From the NCBI GenBank assembly GCA_031317595.1, contig JANCMB010000001.1:806001-870000 (forward strand): a DNA stretch of 64,000 bases, read 5' to 3'. The notes under the pieces were generated by a model. The model did not search any database and had not been told where the DNA came from. It was given only the letters and a program-made list of their open reading frames with translations. This DNA comes from Glutamicibacter sp. PS. GTDB taxonomy: Bacteria; Actinomycetota; Actinomycetes; Actinomycetales; Micrococcaceae. Both the position numbers and the translations under genes were made by a program. Shown here one piece after another: positions 7,911-17,684 of this stretch (its first letter is position 1; each line of letters begins with the position of its first letter).

Positions 7911-10064
7911 CTAAAACACCTCGCCCTGCCGATCGGTCAGGATCACCAGCTGGCTGGTCGCACGTGTCATCGCCACGTAGCGGCGCACCGCACCTGCCAC
8001 CCCGGCACCATACTCTCCGGGCCGCCAAAGAATCACCAAGTCGAATTCCAGTCCCTTGGACTCTTCGGGAGTCGCCACGCGCACGCGCGGGTTGAGCGGC
8101 ACCGAGGCGTCGCCGATCACTGCCACCACACCCTCGGCGTGCTCGGATAGCCACCGTTCCATAAGCGTACCCAGCTCCGCCGGCCGCCCGTAGTACACCG
8201 GGGCGCCATCCGTGCGCAGCGAGACCGGGATGCTCGCATCGGGCAGTTCGCGACGAATGACCGGGGCGGCAGCGGCCATCACCTGTGCGGTGGAGCGGTA
8301 GTTGACGGTTAGCTCCGCCACCTTGACCCGCGACAGACCCAACCGAGCAAGGCGCTGAGGCCAGGATTCAGTGAATCCGGCGACAGCCTGAGCGCGGTCG
8401 CCAACAATGGTCAAGCTCCCCGAGGGACACCGGCGTAGCACCATGGCCCACTGGGCATCGCTCAGGTCCTGAGCCTCGTCGATCACCACATGCGCAAAGG
8501 GCCCTTCCAGCGGGTCGCCCGTAGCCTCCGGTTCACCACGTGCGGCGAGCAGTTGCTCCTGTAGATCCTCGTGGATGAGCTGCGAGGCGAGATCCTCCCG
8601 GTCATCCGCTGCCTCGAGGAGCTCCTCAATCGTTCGCCGCAGCACCGATTGCGCCCCGGCCAGTTGGCGCGTTCGGCGCTGCTGAACCGCCTCGGCGTGC
8701 GGGTCCCCGGTCAGCCAGCGCGCGGCATCGAGCAGCGGGAGATCCGAGGCGGACCACCCGGAGGCTGCCGCAGTGGTGCGCAGCCGTTGACGCTGCGTGG
8801 CTGAAAGCTCCGGAACGCAGTAATGCAACAATTCCTCGGTGGTGTAGAGGGCATGGACCAAACGCTGCGGGTCCAGGACCGGCCAATATTCACCGAGATG
8901 CTCCGCCAGCCGAGTATTGGCGCGTAGCGCCCGCCGCACCGAGGGCTCGGCGGCCTCGGATGCAGGTAGCTGCCGCAACAGAGTCTCGAGCAAATTCTCG
9001 CGCAGTTCGACTCGCGCCTCGTTATGCGGCACATGTGGGGTGAGCCCCGAGACGGCGTCGCTGAACTGGGCGGGAGTAATCCGGAGCTCACCCCAGTCGG
9101 TGGGCACGAACAAATCCGCGGCCGGTGGCTGCTGGAACACCGACACCGCCCGCTGCACGCCCTGAACCATGGCCCAGGAGCCTTTCAGCCGCGCGACCTC
9201 CCGATCGGCCTCCACCTCGGTGCCCGATAACGGGACCAGCTGCACCAAGGTCGCCACCTGCACCTCATGCTCGCCAAGGTTGGGCAGAACATCTGCAACA
9301 TAGGCGCTGTAGGCATCGTGCGGGCTGACCACCAGCACCCGACCGCCGCGAGCGTGTATCCTCGCGTCGGCGTGCAGCAAATAGGCCGCTCGGTGTAGGG
9401 CCACCACGGTCTTGCCGGTGCCGGGCCCGCCCTCCACGACCAGCGCCCCCTCGGCCGAACTGCGGATCACGGCGTCCTGATCCGCCTGCAAGGTGGCCAA
9501 CACATCATGCATCTTTCCGGTGCGCCGGGACCCCAGCGAGGCGATCAGCGCCGACTGCGGATCCGCGGCCGGGCTTTCGGGAACCAGCGCGGGATCGAAG
9601 ATCTCATCGACGAACTGGGTGACGCGTTGCCCGCGCCAGATGTAGCGACGCCGCATCGCCAAGCCCGACGGGTTGGCGTAGGTCGCGGCGAAGAACGCCG
9701 TGGCGGCCGGTGTGCGCCAGTCAAGCAACAGGTGTTCTCCCTGCTCGTCGCGCAACCCCATGCGTCCGATGTAGATGCGCTCGCCGGTAGTGGTGAGCAT
9801 GAAACCCAGGCAGGCGTGGGCGCCCATGCGATCGAGCCGCTGTAGCTTCCGGCCGAGCTCGTCGATGTGGACATCGCGCTCCAGTGACTGTTGCAGGACA
9901 CCGGCCGCATCACGTCCCCGGCGGATCAACAGTTCGGTGGTTTCGCGGCGTAGGGTCGCCACCCGGTCGGCGATGGCTTCCAAGCGTTGTTCGTCGGCGG
10001 CAACGGCCGAGAACTCGGTGTCCTTCACGTGAATGAATCCGGTGGTGCGAGGTTCGGTAGGCAC
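7911..10064 (-). CDS. helR: HelR-type RNA polymerase recycling motor ATPase (HelD-like)
   Basis: The 717-residue protein is a UvrD/Rep-like superfamily 1 ATPase of the HelD/HelR group. It has a long N-terminal helical arm (residues about 10-60), EGGPGTGKTVVALHRAAYLL as Walker A near residue 225, VVIDEAQDLSDAQWAM as Walker B, GDRAQAVAGF, VNYRST and a C-terminal EESKGLEFDLV and YVAMTRATSQL. HelR proteins bind RNA polymerase, recycle stalled enzyme and displace rifamycins. I chose the GTG at 10064 because GGGAG lies eight bases upstream; a TTG at 10079 extends the frame without a site. A palindrome matching the rifamycin-associated element lies 63 bases upstream, which supports HelR rather than generic HelD. 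The two-component operon follows in the same direction. Confidence 0.85.
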   Translation of the reverse strand: MPTEPRTTGFIHVKDTEFSAVAADEQRLEAIADRVATLRRETTELLIRRGRDAAGVLQQSLERDVHIDELGRKLQRLDRMGAHACLGFMLTTTGERIYIGRMGLRDEQGEHLLLDWRTPAATAFFAATYANPSGLAMRRRYIWRGQRVTQFVDEIFDPALVPESPAADPQSALIASLGSRRTGKMHDVLATLQADQDAVIRSSAEGALVVEGGPGTGKTVVALHRAAYLLHADARIHARGGRVLVVSPHDAYSAYVADVLPNLGEHEVQVATLVQLVPLSGTEVEADREVARLKGSWAMVQGVQRAVSVFQQPPAADLFVPTDWGELRITPAQFSDAVSGLTPHVPHNEARVELRENLLETLLRQLPASEAAEPSVRRALRANTRLAEHLGEYWPVLDPQRLVHALYTTEELLHYCVPELSATQRQRLRTTAAASGWSASDLPLLDAARWLTGDPHAEAVQQRRTRQLAGAQSVLRRTIEELLEAADDREDLASQLIHEDLQEQLLAARGEPEATGDPLEGPFAHVVIDEAQDLSDAQWAMVLRRCPSGSLTIVGDRAQAVAGFTESWPQRLARLGLSRVKVAELTVNYRSTAQVMAAAAPVIRRELPDASIPVSLRTDGAPVYYGRPAELGTLMERWLSEHAEGVVAVIGDASVPLNPRVRVATPEESKGLEFDLVILWRPGEYGAGVAGAVRRYVAMTRATSQLVILTDRQGEVF

Positions 10065-10126
10065 GGTGAAAACTCCCAAAATATGCGCGGGTGAGCGAAG
10101 GCAGAGATCGATTATGCGCCCTACCC

Positions 10127-10147
10127 GGGGCCTTGCGGCAAGGCCCC
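10127..10147 (-). promoter_or_regulatory. rifamycin-associated element (RAE)-like palindrome upstream of helR
   Basis: A 21-base inverted repeat has arms GGGGCCTTGC and GCAAGGCCCC around a central G. This closely matches the RAE described upstream of rifamycin-inactivating and HelR genes in actinomycetes (matched from memory). On the helR strand, CATAAT at 10116-10111 could be the -10 box, and TTGCCG within the palindrome (10141-10136) a -35-like hexamer at 19-base spacing, so the element sits on the core promoter. In the studied systems, rifamycins induce genes carrying this element. Confidence 0.8.
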
Positions 10148-10296
10148 CACAACGCGGTATTCTGAAAATGCAAGGAAGCCAGGGTAGCGGTCACGGTAGG
10201 TGATCCGCGGTCCTTGGTGTGATGCTGAACTCACCGGCCACGACGGTGGTGGGTACGAATTTTCAGCCCGAGCCCAACGCGTTAGACTAGAAGCAC

Positions 10297-10497
10297 CATG
10301 ACGTAGATCCGGCCATCACCGGGGAGTCCTTGGAAGAACGGTCGCTCAGACCTAGTAGAACCAAGCGGGTCCAGCCCGTTACAGCTGAAGAGAAGCGGTT
10401 TCCCGGTCACGGGAAGCAAGCGGGGTGGTACCGCGGCGTTCACGTCGTCCTCGTGGCAGGAATTTTCGACCCTACGCCATGAAGGACGGCCCATTCG
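10297..10497 (+). promoter_or_regulatory. T-box riboswitch (isoleucine) controlling ileS
   Basis: The leader of ileS has the hallmarks of an actinobacterial T-box RNA: the conserved GGGTGGTACCGCG box at 10423-10435, and an upstream stem I segment with ATC in GGCCATCACCGGGG near 10312-10324, a plausible isoleucine specifier. The strong Shine-Dalgarno AAGGACGG (10482-10489) is complementary to CGTCGTCCT at about 10443-10451, so it can be sequestered. This fits the translational (class II) type, in which uncharged tRNA-Ile stabilises the antisequestrator and opens ileS translation. The 5' boundary is approximate. Confidence 0.88.
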
Positions 10498-13400
10498 ATG
10501 AGCTTCTACCCGAAGGTCACAACAGACCCCTCCGGTTCGACCCCGGCCTCGCCGCGTTTCCCCGAAATTGAGAAGCGCGTCCTCGAATACTGGAAGCAGG
10601 ATGACACCTTCCAGGCCTCCATTGACCAGCGCGAGGGCGAAGAATTCGTCTTCTACGATGGCCCTCCCTTTGCCAACGGTCTGCCGCACTACGGCCACCT
10701 GCTGACCGGCTACGTCAAGGACCTCGTCGCCCGTTACCAGACCCAGCGCGGTAAGCGCGTGGAGCGCCGCTTCGGCTGGGACACCCACGGTCTGCCGGCC
10801 GAGCTAGAAGCCATGAAGCAGCTGGGCATGAACGACAAGGCCCACATCCTTGAGATGGGCATCGACAAATTCAACGACGCCTGCCGCACCTCGGTGATGA
10901 AGTACGCCGACGAGTGGCAGGAGTATGTCACCCGCCAGGCACGCTGGGTGGACTTCGAGAACGACTACAAGACCCTGAACGTCGAGTACATGGAGTCGGT
11001 GATCTGGGCGTTCAAGCAGCTGAGCGATAAGGGCCTGACCTACCAGGGGTTCCGCGTGCTCCCGTACTGCTGGAAGGACGAGACCCCGCTGTCGAACCAT
11101 GAGCTGCGTATGGACGACGACGTGTACAAGAACCGTCAGGATCAGACCGTCACCGTGGGCTTCGCCATCCGCGCCACCGAGCACCCGCTCGCCGGCGAAC
11201 TGGCCGGCGTCAAGGCCCTGGCCTGGACGACCACCCCGTGGACGTTGCCGACCAACGCGGCGCTGGCCGTGCACCCAGAGGTCAGCTACGTGGTGGTGCC
11301 CGCCGGCGAGCAGGGCGTGAAGGCTTCGGCCGCCACCGGACCGTTCCTGCTGGCCGAAGACCTGCTCGGTTCCTATGCGAAGGACCTGGGCTACGCCGAC
11401 GCCAGTCAGGCCGCGGCCGCCATCAGCGCCCGGTACACCGGCGCCCAGCTGGCCGGGCTGCGCTACGAGCCTTTGTGGGACACCTACACCGACACTGAAA
11501 AGTACGAGACCGCCAACGCCTGGCAGATCGTCGTGGCCGACTACGTCACCACCACCGACGGTACCGGTCTGGTGCACCAGGCTCCGGCCTATGGTGAAGA
11601 TGACCAGAAGGTCTGTGAGGAACACGGAATCCCGGTGATCCTCTCCGTGGACGAGGGCGCCAAGTTCCTGCCGGTCTTTGCCGACGGTCCGCTGCATGAC
11701 ATCGTGGGCGTGCAGGTATTCGAGGCGAATAAGACCATCACCAACGTGCTCAAGGAGCAGGGTGCACTGGTTAAGCAGGCCTCCTATGAGCACTCCTACC
11801 CGCACTGCTGGCGTTGCCGCACCCCTCTGATCTACCGGGCGATCTCCTCCTGGTACGTGGAGGTCACCAAGCTCAAGGACCGGATGCTCGAACTCAACGA
11901 GCAGATCAACTGGATCCCCGAGAACGTCAAGCACGGCCAGTTCGGTAAGTGGCTGGAAAACGCCCGCGACTGGTCGATCAGCCGCAACCGCTACTGGGGT
12001 TCGCCGATCCCGGTGTGGGAATGCGACGGCGTGGAATGCGAACACCGCGAGGTCTTCGGGTCGCTGGCCGAACTGCAGGAGTTCTTCGGCCGGTTGCCGG
12101 TGAACCACGACGGCGAACCGGATCTGCACCGCCCGTTCATCGACGAGCTCACCCTCGCCCACGCCGGCTGCGCCGCCGGGGGCACGCTGCGCCGTGTCGA
12201 GGACGTGCTCGATGTATGGTTCGACTCCGGCTCGATGCCCTACGCCCAGGTGCACTACCCGTTCGAGAACCGCGAATGGTTCGACTCCGGCCACCACCCG
12301 GCCGACTTCATCGTCGAATACATCGGGCAGACCCGCGGCTGGTTCTACACCCTGCACATCCTGTCCACCGCGCTTTTCGACCGCCCGGCCTACACCAACG
12401 TGATCTCGCACGGCATCGTGCTGGGCTCCGACGGGCAGAAGATGAGCAAATCGCTGCAGAACTACCCGGATGTCACCGAGGTGCTCGACCGCGACGGCGC
12501 CGACGCGATGCGCTGGTTCCTCATGGCCAGCCCGATCCTGCGCGGCGGCAACCTGATCGTCACCGAACAGGGCATCCGCGAGGGCGTGCGCCAGGTACTG
12601 CTACCGCTGTGGAACGTCTGGCACTTCTTCAACCTCTACACCAACGCTGCCAACTCCGGGGCCGGTTACGAGGCGAAGGAGTCCTACGACTCCAGCGACC
12701 CGTTGGACCAGTACATGCTGGCCGCCACCGGCAAGCTGGTCACCGAGGTGCAGCAGGCGCTGGACGCCTACGAAGTTTCCGACGCCACCGAGGCGGTGCG
12801 CCGCTACATGGACACGCTGACCAACTGGTACGTGCGTCGCTCGCGTCAGCGTTTCTTCGACGAGGACACCGAGGCCTTCGACACCCTGTACACCGCCCTG
12901 CTGACCTTGGTGAAGGTGGCGGCCTCCCTGCTGCCGCTGGCCACCGAGGAGATCTACCGCGGGCTGACCGGACTGCGCTCGGTGCACCTGGCCGACTGGC
13001 CCGACGCCACGCTCTTCCCGAGCAGCCCCGAACTGCTCGAGGCCATGGATACCACGCGCCGGATCTGCTCGGTCGCATCCTCCCTGCGCAAGGCCAAGAA
13101 CCTGCGCGTGCGCCTGCCCTTGGCCGAGTTGAAGGTCGTCCTCGGCGACGCCAAGCGGCTGAGTGGTACCTACGCTTCGATCATCGCCGACGAGCTGAAC
13201 CTGAAGAAGGTCACGCTCATCGAGGCCGCCGGGGTGGACACCGCCAGCTACGGCATCAGCCAGCAGCTGGTGGTCAACGCCCGCGCCGCCGGCCCGCGTC
13301 TGGGCAAGAACGTGCAGCAGGCCATTAAGGGTGCCAAGTCCGGCGACTGGTCGGTGACCGACGGGGTAGTGACCGCTGGCGGTCTGGAACTGATCGAGGG

Positions 13401-13758
13401 GGAGTACACCCTCGACACCGTGGTGGACGAGTCTTCCGCCGGTCAGGTGGCGGCCGCCGTCATCGACGGTGGCTTCCTGGTGCTGGACACCGAGGTCACC
13501 GCCGAGCTGGCCGCCGAAGGCACCGCCCGCGATATGATCCGCGCCATCCAGTCCGCCCGCAAGGACGCCGATCTGCAGGTTTCGGACCGCATCCGCACCC
13601 TGGTGCGGGCCAGCGCGCAGACCGTCGCCGCCGTGGAAGCCAACCGGGAGCTTGTCGCCGGGGAAACGCTCAGCGCCGAACTGGTGCTCGAGGCCGATGA
13701 CACCGTCGGCGAACCGATGATCAGCGTGGCCGTACTAGCCGCCGAGGAGTTGGCATGA
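10498..13758 (+). CDS. ileS: isoleucine--tRNA ligase (eukaryotic-like type 2)
   Basis: This 1086-residue class I synthetase charges tRNA-Ile. Residues 64-67 (His-Tyr-Gly-His, in [11 protein letters not shown]) form the HIGH motif, and KMSKS begins at residue 648 ([13 protein letters not shown]). The editing domain lies between about 190 and 420, with [16 protein letters not shown] at its entry. Features such as [25 protein letters not shown] and [12 protein letters not shown], plus the length above 1040, fit the eukaryotic-like type 2 IleRS rather than the roughly 940-residue E. coli type with a C-terminal zinc finger. Type 2 enzymes tend to be less sensitive to mupirocin. An Ile T-box regulates translation. 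The stop overlaps the folC start by four bases (ATGA), indicating coupling. Confidence 0.97.
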   Translation: MSFYPKVTTDPSGSTPASPRFPEIEKRVLEYWKQDDTFQASIDQREGEEFVFYDGPPFANGLPHYGHLLTGYVKDLVARYQTQRGKRVERRFGWDTHGLPAELEAMKQLGMNDKAHILEMGIDKFNDACRTSVMKYADEWQEYVTRQARWVDFENDYKTLNVEYMESVIWAFKQLSDKGLTYQGFRVLPYCWKDETPLSNHELRMDDDVYKNRQDQTVTVGFAIRATEHPLAGELAGVKALAWTTTPWTLPTNAALAVHPEVSYVVVPAGEQGVKASAATGPFLLAEDLLGSYAKDLGYADASQAAAAISARYTGAQLAGLRYEPLWDTYTDTEKYETANAWQIVVADYVTTTDGTGLVHQAPAYGEDDQKVCEEHGIPVILSVDEGAKFLPVFADGPLHDIVGVQVFEANKTITNVLKEQGALVKQASYEHSYPHCWRCRTPLIYRAISSWYVEVTKLKDRMLELNEQINWIPENVKHGQFGKWLENARDWSISRNRYWGSPIPVWECDGVECEHREVFGSLAELQEFFGRLPVNHDGEPDLHRPFIDELTLAHAGCAAGGTLRRVEDVLDVWFDSGSMPYAQVHYPFENREWFDSGHHPADFIVEYIGQTRGWFYTLHILSTALFDRPAYTNVISHGIVLGSDGQKMSKSLQNYPDVTEVLDRDGADAMRWFLMASPILRGGNLIVTEQGIREGVRQVLLPLWNVWHFFNLYTNAANSGAGYEAKESYDSSDPLDQYMLAATGKLVTEVQQALDAYEVSDATEAVRRYMDTLTNWYVRRSRQRFFDEDTEAFDTLYTALLTLVKVAASLLPLATEEIYRGLTGLRSVHLADWPDATLFPSSPELLEAMDTTRRICSVASSLRKAKNLRVRLPLAELKVVLGDAKRLSGTYASIIADELNLKKVTLIEAAGVDTASYGISQQLVVNARAAGPRLGKNVQQAIKGAKSGDWSVTDGVVTAGGLELIEGEYTLDTVVDESSAGQVAAAVIDGGFLVLDTEVTAELAAEGTARDMIRAIQSARKDADLQVSDRIRTLVRASAQTVAAVEANRELVAGETLSAELVLEADDTVGEPMISVAVLAAEELA

Positions 13759-15110
13759 GTCAGGTCGAGCGCGTCTACGCGCAGCTACTAGCGCGTGCGC
13801 CAGAAAACAAGATGGAACCGCGCATGGCGCCGATGTTCCGTGCCATGGAAGTACTCGGCGAGCCGAATAAGGCCTGCCCGGTCATTCACATCACCGGGAC
13901 CAACGGCAAGACCTCCACGGCACGGATGATCGAATCGCTGTTGCGCGCCCACGATCTGCGCACCGGGCGTTATTCCTCGCCGCATCTGGTGTCGGTTACC
14001 GAACGGATCAGCCTCGACGGTGAACCGGTCGATGACGAAACCTTCGTGCGTATTTGGGATGAGATCGCACCGTATCTGGACATTGTCGATGCCGAACTGC
14101 GTGAGCGCGGCGAGAACGCCCTGACCTACTTCGAGGCCGTGACCATTCTGGCGTTCGCGATCTTTGCCGACGCACCGGTGGATGTGTTGGTCCTCGAAGT
14201 CGGCCTCGGTGGGATCACCGACGCCACTAACGTGGCCAACGGACAGGTTTCGGTGATCACCCCGATCTCGCTGGATCATACGGACCTGCTGGGGGATACC
14301 CCGGCGCTGATCGCCGAGGAAAAGGTGGGGATTCTCAAGCCCGAGGGGTACCTCATCTCCGCGGTACAGCCCATGGATGCCGCCGAGGTGCTCATGGACA
14401 AGGCCCGCGAACTCCAGGTGCCGGTGGCCTTTGAAAGCCTGGATTACAAGGTACTCGAGCGCACCATGGCCGTGGGCGGGCAGCTGTTGGAAATCCAAGG
14501 GCAGGCCGCACGCTATGACGAGATCTTCCTGCCGCTGTACGGAGCCCATCAGGCACAGAATGCCGCGGTCGCCCTGGCCGCGGTAGAGGCCTTCCTCGGT
14601 GGCGGGCAACGGGAACTGAACGTGGATCTGGTGCGCGATGGTTTCGCGCAGGTCACGAGCCCGGGACGGCTGGAAATTGCGCGCACGGCACCGACGATTC
14701 TGCTCGATGCCGGGCACAACCCCGATGGGGTGCGAGTCTCGGCCGAAGCGGTGCGCGAATCCTTCGGGTTCTCCAAGCTTGTGCTGATGCTCGGGATCCT
14801 GCGCGAAAAGGACGCCGAGGCGATCCTTTACACGCTGCGTGAGGAGTACGGCGACCTCGTCGAAGACCTGTGCTTGACCCAGTCGTCCTCGCCGCGCGCC
14901 ATCCCCGCCGGGGAACTGGCGAGCCTGGCCGTGGATGCCGGGTGGCCCGAGGAAGATCTGCATGTGACCGAGAACCTCGAAGATGCCGTGGAATGGTGCG
15001 TGGGGCGCGCCGAGTCCGAGGGCGACCTAGCCGGCGGCGTGTTGGTCACCGGCTCGATCACGCTGGTCGGTGAGATTTCCTTGCTGCTGAAACGAGAGGG
15101 TGGTCAGTAG
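13755..15110 (+). CDS. folC: bifunctional folylpolyglutamate/dihydrofolate synthase
   Basis: The 451-residue Mur-ligase-family enzyme adds glutamate to folates and probably also makes dihydrofolate from dihydropteroate. The ATP-binding loop [14 protein letters not shown] is at about residues 45-58. The family markers [51 protein letters not shown] and [10 protein letters not shown] follow in the usual order. The ATG is inside the ileS stop (ATGA), and the stop meets the GTG of the next gene, so ileS, folC and DUF4233 are translated as a coupled set. This gene order is common in actinobacteria. Confidence 0.95.
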   Translation: MSQVERVYAQLLARAPENKMEPRMAPMFRAMEVLGEPNKACPVIHITGTNGKTSTARMIESLLRAHDLRTGRYSSPHLVSVTERISLDGEPVDDETFVRIWDEIAPYLDIVDAELRERGENALTYFEAVTILAFAIFADAPVDVLVLEVGLGGITDATNVANGQVSVITPISLDHTDLLGDTPALIAEEKVGILKPEGYLISAVQPMDAAEVLMDKARELQVPVAFESLDYKVLERTMAVGGQLLEIQGQAARYDEIFLPLYGAHQAQNAAVALAAVEAFLGGGQRELNVDLVRDGFAQVTSPGRLEIARTAPTILLDAGHNPDGVRVSAEAVRESFGFSKLVLMLGILREKDAEAILYTLREEYGDLVEDLCLTQSSSPRAIPAGELASLAVDAGWPEEDLHVTENLEDAVEWCVGRAESEGDLAGGVLVTGSITLVGEISLLLKREGGQ

Positions 15111-15544
15111 TGGCACGTTTGACGAAGGCACAACGTGAGTGGCGTCCGGGCATGCCCAAAAAGCAGCGCTCGACCAAGGTGATGTTCGCTTCCACCGTGC
15201 TGAGCCTCGAGGCGCTGCTGGCGCTGTTCGTCACCTTGGCCGCCTTTGGGCTGAAACGTGCCGAACCGCAGATCATTTTGCCGCTCGGTGCCCTGCTGAT
15301 CGTCCTGTGCATCGGCACTTGCGCCTTCCTGCGCAAGCCGTGGGGCTACTATCTGGGCTGGGCCATCCAGCTGGTGTTCATCCTCTCGGGCTTCTTGCTG
15401 GTGGACATGTTCTACGTCGGCGTGGCCTTCGCCCTGTGCTGGTGGTACGCGCTGACCAAGGGCGGCGCGATCGACGTGGAGAACGCCCGACGCGCCCAAG
15501 AACAGGCCGAATGGGAGCGACAGAATCCGCCGGTAGAATCTTAA
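15110..15544 (+). CDS. DUF4233 family membrane protein
   Basis: The 144-residue protein has four predicted transmembrane helices (residues about 25-48, 55-75, 82-103 and 105-120). A charged N-terminus precedes them, and a soluble tail AQEQAEWERQNPP follows. DUF4233 proteins are regularly found between folC and ndk in actinobacteria; the function is unknown. The GTG start at 15110 overlaps the last base of the folC stop codon, so translation is coupled. Confidence 0.85.
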   Translation: MARLTKAQREWRPGMPKKQRSTKVMFASTVLSLEALLALFVTLAAFGLKRAEPQIILPLGALLIVLCIGTCAFLRKPWGYYLGWAIQLVFILSGFLLVDMFYVGVAFALCWWYALTKGGAIDVENARRAQEQAEWERQNPPVES

Positions 15545-15580
15545 GCGAACTCACGACTTACTGCACGAAGAGGAATATAC

Positions 15581-15997
15581 ATGTCGGAACGTACTTTGAT
15601 CCTGGTCAAGCCCGATGGCGTGCGCCGCGGCCTGACCGGGCAGATCCTGGCTCGCATCGAGGCAAAGGGCTACACCATTGCCGAGCTGAAGCAGGTTAAC
15701 GCCACCGAGGAGATCCTCGCCGCCCACTATGCGGAGCACGAGGGCAAGCCCTTCTACCAGCCGCTGGTGGAGTTCATGCTCTCCGGTCCGGTCGTGGCGA
15801 TCGTCGCCGAGGGCCACGGGGTGATCCCCGGATTCCGCTCCTTGGCCGGTGCCACCGATCCCACCACCGCCGCTCCGGGCACCATCCGCGGTGACTTCGG
15901 TCGTGACTGGGGGCTGAAGGTTCAGCAGAATCTCGTCCACGGTTCGGACTCGGTTGAATCCGCCGAACGTGAGATTGCGATCTGGTTCGGCCAGTAA
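15581..15997 (+). CDS. ndk: nucleoside diphosphate kinase
   Basis: The 138-residue protein has standard NDK length and sequence. ERTLILVKPDGVRRGL opens the protein, FMLSGPVVA and PGTIRGDFGRD follow, and the phospho-acceptor His is in LVHGSDSVESAEREI. It transfers gamma-phosphate from ATP to nucleoside diphosphates in the cytoplasm to balance NTP pools. AAGAGGAATATAC precedes the ATG. It ends the ileS-folC-DUF4233-ndk block and is followed by a strong terminator. Confidence 0.97.
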   Translation: MSERTLILVKPDGVRRGLTGQILARIEAKGYTIAELKQVNATEEILAAHYAEHEGKPFYQPLVEFMLSGPVVAIVAEGHGVIPGFRSLAGATDPTTAAPGTIRGDFGRDWGLKVQQNLVHGSDSVESAEREIAIWFGQ

Positions 15998-16008
15998 AAC
16001 GCTGTGTC

Positions 16009-16053
16009 AAAGCCCGAGCGTTTCCCCTAACGGGGGAGCGGCTCGGGCTTTTT
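16009..16053 (+). terminator. Rho-independent terminator after ndk
   Basis: The 11-base arms AAAGCCCGAGC (16009-16019) and GCTCGGGCTTT (16041-16051) are perfectly complementary and run into a short T tract. Confidence 0.9.
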
Positions 16054-16222
16054 CATATGTGGTTGACGAGAATCCTGTCGGTGCCTAGGCTCAGGATCGT
16101 GATGACCGGATCCGCCGCACCGCGGCACACAGAGACGGGCCAGCCGGCCAACGGTTGAGCCGCGCGCCGCCTTCGCATGGTGCATGTACCGAAGAACCAT
16201 GACCATCGAGCGAAGGAGAATT

Positions 16223-16597
16223 TTGACCGCAACGTTTAACCACATGATCATTCCCAGCAAGGATGCGCAGCTCAGTGCCCGCTTCTACGTTGAACTGCTG
16301 GAAGCCGAGATGGCCCCGTCCTGGGGCGTCTTTCACAACATCACGCTGCCCGACGGGGTGCTACTGCAATTCGCTGCCCCACCGATCGAGTTTGTCCCCT
16401 GGCACTTCGTGTTCCTAATTGATGACGAGCATTTCGACCGGGCCTATGCCCTGATCCAGTCGCGGGCCCTAGAGTACTGGGCCGACCCGCAACGCACCCG
16501 CGCCGGGCAGATCAACACCGAACACGGCGGGCGTGGTGTATACCTGCTCGACCCGGCCGGACACTACCTGGAGCTGATTACCAGGCCATACCTCTGA
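16223..16597 (+). CDS. VOC (glyoxalase/dioxygenase fold) family protein
   Basis: From the TTG at 16223 the protein has 124 residues and two beta-alpha-beta-beta-beta halves. It opens ATFNHMIIPSKDAQLSARFY, carries HFVFLIDDEHFDRAYAL in the middle, and ends GRGVYLLDPAGHYLELIT. The N-terminal His, the second His in HFVF and the C-terminal Glu match the metal ligands of the vicinal oxygen chelate fold. Such proteins can be glyoxalases, dioxygenases or fosfomycin/bleomycin resistance proteins; nothing here picks one. AAGGAG just upstream supports TTG 16223; the in-frame ATG at 16199 has no good site. Confidence 0.82.
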   Translation: MTATFNHMIIPSKDAQLSARFYVELLEAEMAPSWGVFHNITLPDGVLLQFAAPPIEFVPWHFVFLIDDEHFDRAYALIQSRALEYWADPQRTRAGQINTEHGGRGVYLLDPAGHYLELITRPYL

Positions 16598-16624
16598 GCG
16601 CACTCACTGGGGTCAAACGAACGA

Positions 16625-16655
16625 GCGCCGCAACCCGTGTGATCGGGCGCGGCGC
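16625..16655 (+). terminator. terminator-like hairpin after VOC gene
   Basis: GCGCCGC (16625-16631) pairs with GCGGCGC (16649-16655), and the inner CCCG/CGGG extends the stem. The hairpin is followed by CGTTTCTT. It lies between convergent genes. Confidence 0.65.
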
Positions 16656-16718
16656 CGTTTCTTGCGCAGCAGGTCAAGCTGCCGCTCTCATGCTCGTTTG
16701 CTGTCAAAGAGGTTCAAG

Positions 16719-17627
16719 CTAGTTCTTGTGTTGAGCGAGCCAATCGTCCGCAATGACGCCGATATCGTTGCCTTCTGATACGCGCTGGTTCATTTCCATT
16801 AGACCTTCAGTGGTCAGCTCGGAAGACACTGCGTTCAGTACATCGGCAATTTGCTCACTAGCGGCATCCTCTCGCAAGATCGGAACGATGTTGGCCGGGA
16901 GGAAGAGTCCCTTGTCATCCGTGAGGCTGACCAAATTATTATTGGAAATTGCCGGGTCGGCACTGAACATGTCTCCAACCTGAGCTTGACCATTCTGTAG
17001 AGCCGAGAGGGTTAGTGTCCCGCCCGCATCCAGCACTTTGAACTCCCTGAATTCGAGACCATATACCTCCTTGAGTCCGGGCAAGCCCACAAACCGGGAT
17101 TTCCATTCTGCCGGGCCGGCCAATGTCAGCTCGCCTGCTACAGGTTGGAGGTCTGAGATGGTTTGCAACTGGTGTTGTTGCGCTATGTCAGATGGAACGA
17201 CGAGGACATCGCGGTTCTCCGCTTTGGCCTCATCGAGCACGAGAATTCCTTCCGGGTTCAGTCTTTCCTCTAGTTGCTCGCGAATAGCTGCTGGGTCGCT
17301 AGTGTTGGCGTCCTTGTCAAGTTCGCCTAGCAGGTACCCGTTGTACTCGGGTAGGAGATCTATCGAACCGTCCCGCAGGGCTTCCATGTAGACTTCCCTG
17401 CTGCCAATATTAAGTCTTTCCTCCACGGCGACTCCGGCGTCCTGTAGGGCATGAGAGTAAATTGTGGCCAGCAACTGACTTTCTGAGAAGTCTGCTGATC
17501 CGATGATGACCTTGGATGAGTCATTTTCGCGATCGCCCTGCGAACTCATCGGGTCGCCGCCAGCGCATCCCGTGAAAGCGAGTGCAGCAGCCGCAGTCAT
17601 GGTCGCGAGCAGAATCTTGCGGTTCAT
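16719..17627 (-). CDS. ABC transporter substrate-binding lipoprotein, quaternary-amine (OpuAC/OpuCC) family
   Basis: The protein (302 residues from ATG 17627) begins with a lipoprotein signal peptide ending AFTGC (Cys21), so it is anchored outside the membrane. The body is a type II periplasmic-binding fold: KVIIGSADFSESQLLATIY, LNIGSREVYMEALRDGSID, LPEYNGYLL and LTLAGPAEWKSR match the glycine-betaine/choline/carnitine binders OpuCC and ProX-like. Such proteins bind a trimethylammonium group in an aromatic cage. The final ligand cannot be read from the sequence. GGAAT lies upstream of the chosen ATG; the longer frame to 17642 lacks signal-peptide shape. It is the last gene of an ATPase-permease-permease-binding protein operon, divergent from a histidine-ammonia-lyase-fold gene. 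Confidence 0.88.
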   Translation of the reverse strand: MNRKILLATMTAAAALAFTGCAGGDPMSSQGDRENDSSKVIIGSADFSESQLLATIYSHALQDAGVAVEERLNIGSREVYMEALRDGSIDLLPEYNGYLLGELDKDANTSDPAAIREQLEERLNPEGILVLDEAKAENRDVLVVPSDIAQQHQLQTISDLQPVAGELTLAGPAEWKSRFVGLPGLKEVYGLEFREFKVLDAGGTLTLSALQNGQAQVGDMFSADPAISNNNLVSLTDDKGLFLPANIVPILREDAASEQIADVLNAVSSELTTEGLMEMNQRVSEGNDIGVIADDWLAQHKN

Positions 17628-17684
17628 GGTAATTCCTATCATTTGTGCGGTGGGAGTGAGGTGATTAGAAACGATCTCTGCCGG

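Noticed and set aside
10804-12411. 535-codon open frame antisense to ileS
   Set aside because: It lies wholly on the opposite strand of a clear IleRS gene. Its composition (V/G/H/R-rich) is typical of a shadow frame in high-GC DNA, and no family resemblance was seen.
16091-16336. open frames on the minus strand around the VOC gene start
   Set aside because: They cover the VOC start antisense and show no ribosome-binding site or family match.
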